Part shown: in pieces, positions 21,250 through 34,329 of the stretch
Layout of the letters: each line of letters opens with the position of its first letter
Position numbering within the stretch: the first letter of the stretch is position 1
NCBI GenBank assembly: GCA_025716815.1
Contig: JAIXMN010000030.1
Span: 1 to 64,000, forward strand
Reading direction: 5' to 3'
Source of the DNA: Dichotomocladium elegans
Lineage: Eukaryota; Mucoromycota; Mucoromycetes; Mucorales; Lichtheimiaceae
Length of the DNA stretch: 64,000 bases
Notes under the pieces: generated by a model
What the model saw: only the letters and a program-made list of their open reading frames with translations
The model's database searches: none
What the model was told of the DNA's origin: nothing
Program-made: the position numbers and the translations under genes

Positions 21250-23522
21250 TTAGAGGCGGGCATCGGTGGGGAACTTCTTCATGGCCTGACGAACACCCAG
21301 GTCAGCCATAATTTCCTCGCTACCTCCAAGAATGGCCGTGAATTTGTAAGTACGCTGGAGAGTCTCGATCATTCTGCCCATGCCGGTCTTCGTGATGGCA
21401 CGGCCGCCAAAGATCTGGACAGCATCATCTGCAATATCATGCAGCATACGCGTGCACTAGAACATATAAAATAACGTTATCCTTCTGTTTCACGAGCACT
21501 CCCTCTCTCCCACCCTCCTTAAAAAATGTTGAGGTAATCCATACCTGGTACTTGCACAAGGAGATAGGACCAGCCAACTTGTCAGCTTGCTCAAGATAGC
21601 TGTGAAAAGTGTTTTAACGTTTCGGTTGGAAATCAAAAAAGAAAAAAAACTAAGCTCGGATAACCTTACCTCATATGACACATTTGATAAGTGATGTTCT
21701 CTACCCAGCTGTGGCAGCTCTCAACACTCGCAATCTATATGAGAATATATGAATCATCTGCAACTTGGCGGCAGCGGCGTTTGTTCTGTCCATCTAATAT
21801 TTTCTCCCTCGTTTACTGTACCATTTTGGCAAGCTTGTTCCGGATCACAGGTTGGTCAATCAAGCGCTTTCCAAAGACCTTACGCTGCATAGCCCTGGAG
21901 CACAGAGACGATTAGGATCGTTTGGCTACAGTAGCAGAATTAGCCAAATACAAACTTACCATTTGAAGCATTCCTCGACAGCAACACGGCCGCCCATGGT
22001 AGAGCCGGTTAACATGACCCATCGCTCGTGGTTAAAGTTCGACCTTTTTTAGGATGCAAAAGGGGCTTTGTCAGTTCCTATGGAAGGCGGACGCTGCCAG
22101 AGGATCAAGTCATATGAAGGACGAACACTTACAAAACCACCATGAATCCCCTTCCTTCCTTGCCAAGCAAGTTCTCAACCGGAACCTTGACATTTTCGAA
22201 AGTAACATACGCAGTACCGGCAGCAGGCGAATATGAGGTCTTGATAGGTTTAGTCTCAACCCCCTCGCTGCGCTCAATGAGAAGCATCGACATGCCCTTC
22301 TCTGTGAGAACGGCCACCGAGAAGTAATCAGCCCAGCAACCTAGCCAATAGATGTGAACGTAAGCCATTGTTCTTTCCGATCGAAAGACGCTGCTGAGCT
22401 CCTGTTTTCTGTATTCTTTTTACCAGTAGTAATCCATTTCTTGACACCGTTGACAATGAAATGCTTGCCATCAGGCGTGCGTTTGGCCGTGCACTTGATG
22501 TTGGCTACGTCACTACCAGCATAGGGTTCAGTAATCGCCAACGCAATGCGTTTCTTTCCGGCCAGAATATCTGGGACGATCTTGTGACGCAGTTCCTTGC
22601 TGCCAAAGTTGAGGACAGGAGGCAATCCGATGGTCATACCGCCAATGACACCATCGTCCATGCCTCGGGTGCCCCATCGTGCCATTTCTTCGTGTGTGAT
22701 CATCTGTTTGTTTGTTGGTTTGTTTGTTCAGGAAGGATAAAGTGATAGCATAGTCATATTGCGGATTCAGTATCAAAGGTAGGAGAGGAGAAACGGTAAA
22801 ATGCTTGTGATTTACCTCGTGGAAATAATCGTACTCCTCAGGCTTGACATCACCGGGAAGCTTGACGTTGAACTCCTTCAAGTACTTGCCCGGACCAACA
22901 TTAGCAGCCAAAAGACCTGCTGCGCCCATCTTTTGCATGAACTCGTTGGTAGGTCTGGAACCTGTGTCCTCGTACTCGCGCGCTTCGGGCGCAAGTTCAT
23001 CCATGATCTTGCGAACAGCAAGGCGGTACTTGAAATGGGACTCCCTATCCAGAACCCCGCCATGAGTTCCATCCATCCATCAAACACGGCGTCCCCTCCT
23101 GTCGAAACGTCTCCCGAAGCCACTTACTTGAAGTAAGGGGACTTGAAGCCCATCCAGGCACTAGGCTCTGCGTAGGGAACCTTGGAAAGAGTTCCAGGCT
23201 CACGGAATTCGATCTGAGGTGTCTCACCCTCGATCGTACCGATCTTGTAGCGGGCATATTTGACGAGAACATCCTGTCGGTGAAGACCGTAGAAGGCGTC
23301 CGTGGCATCCTTGCCCGCAAACTCCAAGATGGGGAAGGCTCCACCTTAAGGATCCGTGTCATTATTTGTCATTGGACGCAAGAAAAAAAAAGAATATCTA
23401 CCTGGATGCATGTCAACAAAGCGACTCATGTCATAGACGGACGAGTCAATGATGATCCACAGATCGTTGTCGGAAGTGTGGCGGCCGACTTCTTCACGCG
23501 TGTAGGATTTCAAGGGAGCCAT
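21250..23522 (-). CDS. cytochrome b5-acyl-CoA dehydrogenase fusion
   Basis: Ten exons (23522-23402, 23344-23128, 23044-22816, 22703-22424, 22340-22133, 22043-21960, 21894-21822, 21734-21670, 21599-21545, 21456-21250) join in frame to 512 residues. Residues 1-80 are a cytochrome b5 heme domain with SDNDLWIIIDSSVYDMSRFV and the HPGG heme-ligand motif rebuilt across intron 1. The second heme histidine is probably in FYGLHRQD. Residues about 110-510 are an acyl-CoA dehydrogenase: N-terminal helices (PTNEFMQKMGAAGLLA), FAD/substrate sites ALAITEPYAGSDVA and NGVKKWITTG, the middle beta domain, and the C-terminal helices with QIFGGRAITKTGMGR and LGGSEEIMADL. Such fusions are known in fungi and catalyse FAD-dependent alpha,beta-desaturation of acyl-CoA, presumably using b5 as an internal electron carrier. 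There is no clear mitochondrial presequence; a peroxisomal or cytosolic site is possible. Confidence 0.93.
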
Positions 23523-23559
23523 GGTTGGAAAGGATAAAGAGATGGGAGAGGGGAAAGAA

Positions 23560-24890
23560 AAGCGAAGGGTGTCCGGACGTGGATGTGGAGGATATCACAC
23601 CCAGTTTTTATTTTCATATGATCCTGCATATACGGTTTGGATTTTTTCCAAATAAAACATGTGGGAATTTCAACTGCTGATGTTCCGCCCTTCTCTTTCA
23701 TGTCACCAAGGGGTCATGTTACCCGGAGTCGATTTGTGCTTGTATCCCGTACTTAACAACCCGCACACCCTGATTAATTGGACTAGAGCTGATCTTAATT
23801 TTATCCTCTAGTATCGTACGAGGTCTAATCTGTTGCGTATTTGTCTTATGTGCTGAAGCCGGTGAAAGGGGCACCGGCCGATTGGAAGCCTTCGATCCAT
23901 TGCGGGGTACTTGTGTTTGTGTCGAATGATCAACGTGGTTGATGCTCAAACGCGTACGTCATTCCTGACTTATTTGGCCTTGGCCGCCGTATACAAACGC
24001 ACACATGCATACCCATCTATATATGTAATGTGGATATCAGCTTGAACAGACACCGCTGTTGAATTCAACTGGAAGACAACTATGTGATCCAGACAGGCGT
24101 GCTGGACAAATAAAGCTGAAGATTTGGCTACTTATATCTCTTTCTCCTCGCTTATAACATGCGCGCGCGCAAACCGCGCTTTGTATAACATGAGTTGGGT
24201 ACCATAGTTTTCACGGGACTACGCTGACTCAGTCAAATTTGTGTAGAATTACTGGTACCTGGCGTCAAATCCAAAAAGCAAGAAATAGCAACTATTGAAT
24301 AGAATTACATAGCCCTATAACATGGTGAAAACTCGCGTGCTAAAGAGAAGTGCTCTTTTGGTCCCTCGGGATGACTGGGACCTGCGTGGGCATGTTGACA
24401 GTCTAACTTGTTTTCAGGCACCCCCTTACATGACGCTCACATTATGCACTCTGAGAACACGAAGAGCAGGGAAGGCGCGGGCTATCATTCAGATGTTTCG
24501 TCTTGTAGCTTAAATTGCCATGTGTAGGAATGTTCTGGTAGCTGCGTTAAACAATCACTTAATGGATTCAAAAATATCATATTAGATCATATGCTGCTCC
24601 GTCCAATTGCATTTTCGAATGGTTCTATGCTCATCTTGCCATAACCTTTCGAGGCAATGTCATTTGCTCTCGGTAAAATGACAGGGCCTAACCTGTGGAG
24701 AGGCGAGAGAGAGCATTCGGGCGACACGCCTCCTACGCACGCTTGTTTTTAAAAGTCAACAGGCGGTCATTCGACCGCCTCAAAAAGCTTGAGCCACAGA
24801 CATGCGAGTCCGTTTGTAAACCTGAATTTATCTCTCGCCTCCCCTCAGCTTTCATCACACCAAGACACGCATCGCATTCCGAACTTGCCG
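23560..24890. other. intergenic region between divergent genes
   Basis: About 1.3 kb separating the b5-ACAD and TRAPPC11 starts, presumably holding both promoters. No gene, RNA or repeat could be supported. Confidence 0.5.
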
Positions 24891-24895
24891 GCTCG

Positions 24896-27800
24896 ATGAA
24901 CACCTATCCAGCCGAGTACGTACTTCATCCTGTTCCGGTTTTGGGGGTCTACGGCCTGATTGCATCTGCTCCACAGGTGCAGTCCGACGACGCTTCTGAC
25001 GGAAATACCAATCCAGCACCCGACACCATCGATGCTGAAAAGGAAGCATCTCGCTCAACCTCCCGTCCTCCCGTCTCATCGCGCAATACCCTCGGAACAA
25101 CACTTCGTTCGATATTTACCAATAAGCAGCATTTTTCATTGCAAGAAGCAGCCCGATACCAGTCAGCTCATGGCATGCCCGGGAACACAACACCCCCATT
25201 CCGTGTTGTTTTTATTGAAAAGGTGAACACTGGCAATGCATCGCGCAACTTCTGAAAAAAAAGCCCAAACGATGGCAGGCATTCACACAGCAAGGATAGG
25301 ACTTTGTGCTTCCCGAGCGACAATCTATCGGACCACAGCTTCCTTTACCCCACTCGGCCCTCTCTCCCCTTTCAACCGAGTCGCCTCTTCATCCTGACGG
25401 GATCATGACTCCGCTCTGGATCAAAAAGCAGCTTGACACGCCATCGGCTATCGTCGGGTTTTATGACTTATGGGACTGGAGCAACGATCCAAACAATCAG
25501 CAGAGACCAAAGCGTGAAACTGGCCCACTGGCGCCACATCTCCTTATTGACCCCACTGAGCGGGAGCATGACACGATGCTCGCACATGAAATCAACGAAC
25601 GAAGGTAGAAGATAAAGAGAGTGAATGACGGGATGGCCTGGTAGAGAAGACTAAGCGACCTAATTCCATGCAAAGAAAGTATTTTCAAGATAAAGGAATT
25701 AAATTTGCCGCTGTCATCGTGCTCAAACGGCAGCAGACAGGTAAGATAGAACGGTCATAGGAGGAATGAGGATGATAAGTGATTTAAACCGGTCATAGAC
25801 AAATCGGCCGATCCAGGCGTGGAAGAGCGCCTGTCGCTCATCCGCAAGCAAGCGGGCCTGGACAACAAGTTGTCATTCTTTACCGTATCACCAGGCACTC
25901 AACATGACATGCAGGAGTTTGTCAACAGGTAAAGGTGTTTGTGGACCCTTTATAATTTCACACACGTCTTCTGACCTAGCGCATGTTTGGGGTTCTAGCG
26001 TGTATCGGGCACTCTATGAATCTGCCATCAACTATTACAACAATCGTATAAAAATGGTTCGCAAGAAGCGAGCGAAACTGCCGCCGGCTTCGGCATCAAC
26101 TCGCCTCTCTACGATGGAAACGAACGAGCCTCAGCCATTGCCGATTCAGGGCTGGATGCTGCGATATGATTTTAAGACGGCATTTTTCCAAGAGATCCGA
26201 CAGGATATTGATGGAGCTACAAAGTATGTGAATAAACTTGGTCTTGATCACGTTCCTGACATTAGACTCGATGTAAAAAAAAAAAAGATCCTATGAGAGC
26301 GCCTATACCTTGGTGGCCGACATGCTAGCTCCAAAGTCTTCCATTACCCCTGGGTTAACTGGTCTTCCTCTTCGTGGCAAGCGATGGGAAGAAGCTCGGG
26401 CGCTTATAGATTGTATCAATATTAAGGTATGAGACCTAGTGCATCGCGTATCTATCCTTTGCTAAGTATGGAGTACTTTTTCTTAGATTTGTAAATTTTA
26501 CCTTTACCTCAATGAACCCGTCGCTGCCCTTGCCCAATTTAATGGCCATCTTCATATGCTGCAGTCTTACTGCGCGACATGGGGTATGGGTGACCAATCC
26601 TTTGAATATTGGTCATGGCTCTCGAAGCAATACCGTGTTTTTGCGGATATTGTTGACAATGCTGCCCAGCACGGCTTCAAGATTCCAACACCCACAAGCT
26701 ATCTTAACAGTCCCGCAGGAGTACCAGGCAACCCGCTCATGCCCACTCCAACTAGTCTAGGAGGATGTAATCCGGGCACTATCCTCCAGCACCCTGGATT
26801 TTACTATCATCTTGCAGCCATGTGCTCTGCAGAGCGCCGTCGACGCTTCCTTGCTGTCGAAAAAACCGAGGATGCCAAAGACACATCAACAGCCTGGGGC
26901 GCGCTTCTTGCTGCTGAGCGTCAGGTGGACCACTCGAACTTGACTATTGATCTGTTTACAAAGAGCTACGAGCAGTTTAAAAAGTATCGAAACACGCGCA
27001 TGACTCTCTACTTAGCCGCAGAGATTGCGGGAACATACTACGAAACTGGCAAGTTTGAAATGGCGCTAAAGTTTTTCGAAAGAATCGGCAAGACGTACCG
27101 CAAGGAAAATTGGCATATGGTGCTGGCATCCATCCTGAGATGGTCGCTTCGGTGTGCCAAGGAATTGGGATCCTGGGAACGCGCAGTCGAATGCCTAGTG
27201 GAACTCTTGTCAAGTGATCTACCCATGTCAGACCATAAGCGCCAAGATATCCAAAAGGAACTATGGGATATCCTGCACCGCGACGGTCCTGCCGTTACTA
27301 CTCTTGAGATCCAGATGGATCAGGTCAACCCGCTCTTGACGTGCCACTTTCAGTTCATCACTAGAACCAATTTCGTGAATACCACTGTTCCGTTTCAGGT
27401 TTCTCTCAAGACTGGGGCCACGAGCCCGCCTCTCCCGCTCCGATTCAGCGCCATGAGGGTTTTGTTTAGCAATCCTCGATACAATATGTTAATCACAGAT
27501 AACAACAGCGATGGTCCCCTTGACTCAGTCGTCCATGTCGACTGTACCCAAGGCACGGACAGGGCGACCGTGGGCGAATATACAGGCTGGGTTATTAAAA
27601 AGGCCGATCTCCGCGTCGTCAAGAATCAAATCAAGGTGTTTGAGGGAAATATCATACCCTCCACATGCGAAGAACTCAAGATCATCGGCATATCCTTGGA
27701 TATCCGGTCACCTTATTGGAGAGTCAGTCTCAACTACGACCTTGATAGGATTACTGTGAAGGAGCACGATGAGTCTCGAAGGAAATGGCTTGAGCCGGCT

Positions 27801-29561
27801 GTAGCTGGTAAGTCTCATGGTCTAACAGGAACAATCGGCTTACGCGGCTCATCTAGGATCCAAGCCCAAATTCAGGATCCTTGACGGCCGAGGCGATCTG
27901 AATACCATCAAGTACGTGAAACACCACACGCATCCTAGATTACAGCAGTTCCGCTTATGCAGACCCTAATTAGAATATCCCAACGACCGCCTCGGGTGAA
28001 ATTATCTGCAAAGTATGCGCCGCAAGCGTTACTGAACGAGTACTTTGAGATGATCATATGCATCGAGAACATGGAGAAAGATCCGATTGATGCGTCCCTT
28101 CGCGTTGAGATCAAAGATGCCACAGGACACGGTAAAGGATGGGCGCTCTGGACAATTGAAGCATAAGATAACAATTTATTTATTTATTCATATATAAAGG
28201 TCAAGAAACGTCAGATCATGTCGTTCTCACACGAGATATACCTACCACCAAACAGAATATACAGGAAACTTCGATTGGTCGAATAGAACCCGGAGCTTCT
28301 AGTCACAAGACGGCCTATTTATGCGCAGATGATCTGCCGGGTACGCGCATTGTGACATTAACGGTAATTCGCTGAGGATTGGGGCACATAGGACCGCGTT
28401 CCGATATTTTGCTCAATGTCATCCGTGCGATAGACTGTCTATACATCTGCGAACGCAAGCGACGCGTCCCAAAGCGCCGAAAAGCGCGAAATATATCGTA
28501 TTCCTTTCAAGGCGCCCTTTGAAAATAGCTTTAAAGTTTCTGCTCAAAGCGACAAATTGCCTTCAACCACCTCGTTCCTCAATCTCCAGAAATCGGAAAA
28601 ATGGCTTGTTTCGGCAGCCATCCGCTGCTGTGCGGCGACTGATCTCGAAATTGCCAAGGTGGAGTTCGAAGAAGCGGTAAGACGATGTCATGGACAGGTT
28701 GTCATCTTTGCAAAAGGAATGTGGGCCCCTAAAACTACCATCAGGCCTTTGAACACCCCTCTACATCGCTGACCCTTCTTTCCGATCAAACCGAGCCTTC
28801 TGAGGGTCTGCAAGGTATATAGCCATATCGGATGCTAATGTTCAAAACTAATTTCTTTTTCCTTTTTGAAAGCAGTATGGAGCCCGGCCCATGTTTATAA
28901 TATTAGTTTTATGTTCCGGATGGCAACGGACGATATCACCGAGGTGCAGCCTACAGTCCCAGTAGGATCGCTTGTGGTGCGCTGGCGTAGGTAAACATAA
29001 TGAGGACTTTCTCCATGACTGCTTAGAGTCCGCTAATTAAAGACCAATAGGAGCGGTCATGATGTTGCATATTCCAAAACAACGATGGCCATGCCGACCC
29101 TGGAGCTTAGGCAACCTGAGCTTTCCATTCTAGCTGGTAACGCCTTGCTGACTGGCAAACTCTGTTTGTTCTAATGTATCGTTTTCCTCAATCTTCGACC
29201 TGTAGATGTGCCGAAGGACATGTATGTTGGCGAACCATTTACTGTCACCTACACGCTGCACAACCCTACCGCGCATCTTGCGGAATACACAGGCTCGGTT
29301 GAGCTCAGCGACGCGTTCGTGTTTTCTGGCCTCAAGCTGCTCAAGGGCCGTGTGCTGCCTCTCTCGCGAGTGACATACAACTACACATGTTATCCGCTCT
29401 CAGCCGGCCGGGTGCGTCTGCCTCGACTCAAGATTGTTGCGAAACAAAGGGGTGTCGATAAAGAGGTTCCCCTCGAAATCCTCGATGAGCAGCGACTGAA
29501 GGCGGACCCTGAACAGTGGCCTCCGCCCTTTGTGTTTGTGAACGCACGCCGCTATTTTTGA
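24896..29561 (+). CDS. TRAPPC11: TRAPP complex subunit 11 (foie gras/gryzun protein)
   Basis: A subunit of the TRAPPIII tethering complex, acting in ER-Golgi traffic and autophagy. Fifteen exons join in frame to 1252 residues: 24896-25222, 25300-25604, 25676-25740, 25799-25928, 25999-26223, 26288-26426, 26487-27807, 27857-27911, 27974-28131, 28200-28363, 28434-28676, 28745-28814, 28876-28990, 29051-29136, 29206-29561. The N-terminus MNTYPAEYVLHPVPVLGVYG is typical of the family. The Foie-gras_1 domain lies mainly in exons 5-7, with EYWSWLSKQYRVFADIVDNA, QHPGFYYHLAAMCSAERR and the TPR-like LYLAAEIAGTYYETGKFEMA. The gryzun C-terminal domain covers the short exons, ending QWPPPFVFVNARRYF. The start was taken at 24896 because upstream residues are unlike the family. 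The stop lies 191 bp from the convergent hydrolase gene. Confidence 0.93.
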
Positions 29562-29752
29562 AATAACAAAATGATAATAATAATAATCATAAGGATCCGC
29601 GCAGCGTGGTAATAAATACATACACAATTGAAATGGTTATATGTGAGAAAGACATGCGATACATATCGCTTGCATAGGATAGTTTGATCTCATCCAACTA
29701 GAACTTCTTGATTGGGCGGAGATTTGGGAGGGGAAATGATTGTTGATATATT

Positions 29753-30939
29753 TCAATCACTCAAGGCATCTGTAAAGAATTGACTGATCCGTTCCCATGC
29801 TAACTCTCTGACTTTGAGCTCTGCCGATTTTGGGTCAATGTTCTTATCCACAAACCCGAGTTCCTTGCGCTGGCGAATGCTCCAGTCCTCATCGTTCATG
29901 AATGCGTGGCCTTGTTCGGGATAGCGAAACACCTCGACCTTGCATAGATTGTTGATTTTCAAATTGAATTCCAGGGCATCCGCTGTTTGGAGAAAAAAAA
30001 AACAAGGAATAAAAGTTTTAAGTTCAACCCGCACAATGTACATCGTCTATATGAACGTCATCTCGCCTTCTCTGCCACATGTACCTGTAGCAGGATCGCT
30101 AAATCCCATGTTTCCGTCCTAAGAGAGCAATAAACATCGATTGGTCTTTTTCCGCACCCCTCCCCCCACACACACCCGCGCTAACAGTATATTTACCTTT
30201 CCACCAAAATGGCCCTGGATCGCCGTCACCTGCGACACAGCGCGATGATCGAGCAGCTCGGAAGGCGGCGAACCATAACAGGTCACTGCAGCCTTAAGCG
30301 GGTGTCGTGTCTCGGCCATTCGTGATGCGAGAGCAAGAGACAGCCCGCCACCCATGCAAAAGCCAATGGACCCAATTTTACTATGGGGGTGGGGGAAATA
30401 ATACGTATGTACATGATTACACACGCATCCCTTTTACTCCTTTTTCCTTCCTCTCTTTCTTTCTTACGGGTATTTTGCTTCGCGTAGATGCTGAGTCAGC
30501 ACTTCGAGTTCATCCACAGCCTTTTTCCAATTCAAGGATTGCATAAGGTGGCCGGCTTCCTAAAGACACACAAAGAGAAAAAACGCTTTGTAAGATTGGG
30601 GAATCACCTGGTTATTATGCCCCGCCCCTCACCTCCCCCCCCCGCAAGCTCTTCACGAACCTCAGCATTCAAACCAACTTTTCCTTTGTACAGATCAGGT
30701 ACAACAGTGTAAGACCCGGTCAGATCTGCCAAGTGCTGTGCATGAAGTTTGATTTGGTCATTGACACCCCACCATTCTTGCAGGACCTATGGAATAGCAA
30801 TCGTGGCATAGACATTAGCAATGGAGAGCATGAGGAGAGGTCACGAAGGACACGAAACAATAATCGCAGCTCCTCGAAGCCTTGACGCAGTCGTGGGTTT
30901 GAACGGAAGCACTTGAAATGGCAGCTTTTTGGCAAGCAT
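29753..30939 (-). CDS. dienelactone hydrolase-family protein
   Basis: Six exons (30939-30859, 30786-30661, 30559-30468, 30380-30197, 30118-30085, 29982-29753) join in frame to 248 residues, normal for this alpha/beta hydrolase family. The order of motifs fits: IIVLQEWWGVNDQIKLHA across intron 1, VVPDLYKGKV, and the nucleophile elbow GSIGFCMGGGLSLALA with the catalytic Cys. The acid region is DGNMGFSDPATG, and the catalytic His lies in YPEQGHAFMND. The family hydrolyses dienelactones and other esters or lactones in the cytosol. The true substrate here is not shown. The start was chosen because the N-terminal exon gives GAAII joined to VLQEWWG, the usual first strand. It shares a strand with the kinesin upstream. 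Confidence 0.9.
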
Positions 30940-31115
30940 TGAGATAGACGTGTGTATGTGTCTCAACCAACCAAGGCAACCAAACCCCCCTTTCGTTGCA
31001 TTCCAAGTACACGGTCTGCATGGTTATGCGTGTAACCACAACTGATGTCATCATTGCCACTCCATGTTTCAGTTCTGTTTGATAGCACTGGTATATATTC
31101 TTTCAATTTTTTTTT

Positions 31116-34100
31116 TTACATAGTGACAAGCTTTCGTGGCACGCGCACAGCTGCGTTTGACGTGGTTGAATCGTCGCTGGGCGTGCGGACAACGCTACTT
31201 GTGCTAGTCGATGATTCATGGACTAAAACTGTCGTCATCTGCAACTCAGCTCGTGTGATGCTCAATTCCGCCTCTAAATGCGCCACTTGATCTATCAGAC
31301 TTTTGTGGTCCTCCACCGCGATTTCCAGTTCCTTGATCCGTTGCTGGCTATCCGCAAGGAGCTTCTCTGTGCTGGCCTTGCTGGCCTTCACTTGTGCGAG
31401 CTCTCGCCGGAGCTCGCGCACGATATCCCATGGATTTTCATTTTGAGTTTCAGTCGGGTCCTGGATCATAATACCTTTCTTAGCAACTCCGTGTATCCAT
31501 GTATCTTTCCTTTTACCTCCGTTAACATCCTGCCACCTCCTCCAGATGTGACACTGGCATTATCATCTGATGCGGCTTGACGGTGTGTCACTGAAGAGGA
31601 CGTCAGAATCAGACGCGTCAATTGGTCGATCCTACAATAAAAACTCAGGTTACATAAGTGTTATAACCAAAAGAGAAGAGCTCTATGACTTACCTGTCTT
31701 TCAAAGCAGCGCGGACCAGTCGCATCTGTCGCATTTGTTGCTCATGCTTCTTTACGCATCAGCCAAAAGCTTTTGTTCTAAACCCTGCCAGGCTTTGTTT
31801 TTACTTGCTCACCTGTGCTCGCTCTGCTGTTATCAGCGACATAGAATTCTCCTTCTCCTGGCGTAAAACGTCATTGGCAGCGTCGAGCTTATTCTTAAGC
31901 TCAGTTATCTCACCACGATATTTTTGGAGCAACGCACGGTCGTTAAGCACCTAAAGACAATCCCATTACATTTGTGTTTTGCGGCTTTATATATATGCTA
32001 CGTGCCTCTTCATTTGTAGCTTTGACGACAATCCGTTTAACCCGGGAAGCAAATTTGAGTGTATTCGCGGATTCCTCAATGGAATTCGACGCCGGACTAA
32101 TGGTGCATATGACCACAACCTTTGCTTGCCCAGATAACGCAGGTTGTAATATCCGTGTTAGTTTTGAGTCGCGGAAAGGGACGTGTCCGGCATTACTGTT
32201 GAAAAGAGTTAGATAGGTGCCGATCCGATATCTTTCTCATACTTTTTGCGTCTCTCCGTAAGCTTGGAGATTACAGTTCCTAGGGTAAGGAGGCTAGTGA
32301 TGTAATCGTTGCGCTCGTCAACGTCTAATCTTAATTGTATCAGAACACTATATGTACCTCTTATTAATATAGGACCCCTCTTTCCTCCGGTCCGTGTTCG
32401 TTGCGGCTTTTTCTGAACCGGCCAAATCAATGAGGTTCTGTAGTTTTTCATTCTATTTAGTATACCCCGTGGACAGTAGGTACCGAATTTCGTTACCAGC
32501 TGCGAAATCTTCATCGCTTCCTTCCTCAAAGGGCTTCGCTGACTTAGTGAAGTAAGCGAATTGGGCCCTCTATTCCGGCTCTCGATGATCTAGGATGAAA
32601 ATATCAAAATTGGTTAGCGCGCCTGGTTTTGTTTTACAGCTGTCGGTCTATGTTACCATCTGGAAAATGGTATGGCTTCGGCTACTGTGAAGATTATAAT
32701 CGGTTGTGCTGATGTGTCGGTTGGCTAGAGAATAAAGATGGGACAAACGCATATGAATATAACCTTTTTTTGTTTTACCGATGCTAAACAAACCTTCCCC
32801 TTTTTCTATGATGCTCATCACATCCATCGGCGATGTCACGACTTCTTCGGTTAAAGGACTGACATAGATTCCTCGCTATTATACAGTCCATGCTGAATCA
32901 TCAGTCACGGGTATAAACGCCCACTACCATCACCTGAATCTCCGTCTTGAAACTGCACACTTTACCCGTTTATCTTCATGAATTTTCAGATTGTCGTTTG
33001 CTGGAGCAAGCAAATCACGGATGGTTTCGTTGTATATCTCAAGATACGACACGCGCAGCACAAACTCCTTGTCTGTAGCCTAGTAGATAGTAGCGTAGGT
33101 AAGTTAAGTGGGTGATGGTATAGATGCGCGAAAAAAGCGACCTTCTCGATATACTGAAACACGCTCTCGACGCTCCTGGGGATCACCCCTGGCTCAGACT
33201 CGGTTCCTGGACAAATTTATATTTCAACCTGTTTATACAAGAGATACTCCTTACATGGATGCGTACCCATCTAATAATTCAGAACGTAAGAATTGCAGAC
33301 AATAAGGATATGCCATGTGACGTTTTCATGACCAAAAGCTCACCATAGTCTACAAGTATTTGTGAACACGTAAGTAAATAGTACATGCATCCTGCTTTGG
33401 GCTCCTCCCGACATACATAAGTCTTGCCACTTGCTGTCTGGCCATAAGCGAAAACGGTTGCTAATAATAGTTCCAATGTCAATCTCTTTAGGACAGCAGT
33501 CATCTTCTATCAATTAAAGACGGCACACAGACCATGGTAACCATCCATCGCTTGTCTATTCGACATAAAATCAGGTGTAAGAAACTCATCCTACCCGTAC
33601 ATATGCCCGGAAATACTTACTCAACCAGGGACTGGACGCCGTTTTGAAACAATTCTGCATTGTCACTACCACTAAAAACACGATCTTCCCCCCCAAAAAA
33701 AACGCATATTTTAGCTCAACTACTCGCTTCCTTGCTCTACTCTAATAATACCATAATAATGCTCTATTCCTCGGCCTTCCCGGCGCCGTTGATTAACTCC
33801 ATGCTCGGAGAGCCGAATTGTGGATGTGTTGCTGTCGACTATCCATGAGTTCTCGACCTTATTGAGAAACTCGGTCTGGGTCATGGGGCGGCATCGCACC
33901 ATGACCTTGACGTTTTCGCCACCAGAAGCACTGTTTGATGCGCTGACAACAGTGCTCGTCGAGCTTGTTATAGAGCTGACGCTGCTCTTGCGTCGGTTAT
34001 ATGTCGATACAGAAGGCGTCAGCGTGGTAATGGTTCGAGATGTTGACATGGTGGGACGAGGCGGGTATAATCGAATATTATTGCTGGTGCTGCTTGACAC

Positions 34101-34178
34101 AGAGGACACAGAGGGCGATCTCGCCCTGTGCCCTATACCACTGTCAGGCGGTGCGAGGAGAGAATGGCTAATTGCCAT
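31116..34178 (-). CDS. kinesin motor protein, kinesin-7-like
   Basis: A microtubule motor split into many short exons. The N-terminal 75 residues are a Ser/Thr-rich leader. The motor starts with VKVMVRCRPMTQTEF (about 33930-33890). The P-loop exon has TVFAYGQTASGKT (about 33455-33420). Further on are GVIPRSVESVFQYIEK, RVSYLEIYNETIRDLL, the switch I region HSSRSHTIFQM (about 32670) and the SLLTLGTVISKL segment (about 32290). Just before that lies the NLIDLAGSEKA-type switch II. After the motor come LKFASRVKRIVV and coiled coil (KYRGEITELKNKLDAANDVL), then QLTRLIL as in kinesin-7 proteins. A second coiled coil follows (ELRRELAQVKASKASTEKLL) and a tail ending PRKLVTM. Not all junctions could be fixed; around 33650 and 33350-33420 microexons or sequence errors are possible. 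The exact subfamily is an inference. Confidence 0.85.
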
Positions 34179-34218
34179 GACGGTGCGGCAATTATCGAAG
34201 GAGAGGACGTTTGAGGAC

Positions 34219-34262
34219 AGAGGGAGGGAGGGTGTATGTGTGTGTGTGTGTGTGTGTGCGTG
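34219..34262. repeat. (TG)n microsatellite upstream of the kinesin
   Basis: A run of GTGTGTGTGTGTGTGTGTGC within the presumed 5' UTR or promoter, 40-85 bp upstream of the kinesin start. Confidence 0.9.
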
Positions 34263-34329
34263 TTTCGAAGATAGAGAGCGGAAAAATAAAATGCAGTACC
34301 ATATCCGAGACAAATTATGATCAAACTGC

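Noticed and set aside
24695..24895. N-terminal extension of TRAPPC11
   Set aside because: In-frame residues upstream of 24896 are unlike the family, whose members start with a sequence like MNTYPAEYVLHP.
27912..27938. Ultra-short 27-nt intron in TRAPPC11
   Set aside because: Using the later acceptor at 27973 gives a normal 62-nt intron and restores the frame into ISQRPPRVKL, so no unusual intron is needed.
28364..28391. 28-nt intron in TRAPPC11
   Set aside because: The acceptor at 28433 gives a 70-nt intron and a continuous frame into TVYTSANAS, so the short version is not needed.
31045..31580. Plus-strand frames across the kinesin tail
   Set aside because: They are antisense shadows of the coiled-coil exon of the kinesin.
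33820..34320. 166-residue plus-strand frame opposite the kinesin N-terminus
   Set aside because: It is antisense to the Ser-rich leader and motor start and includes the (TG)n repeat.
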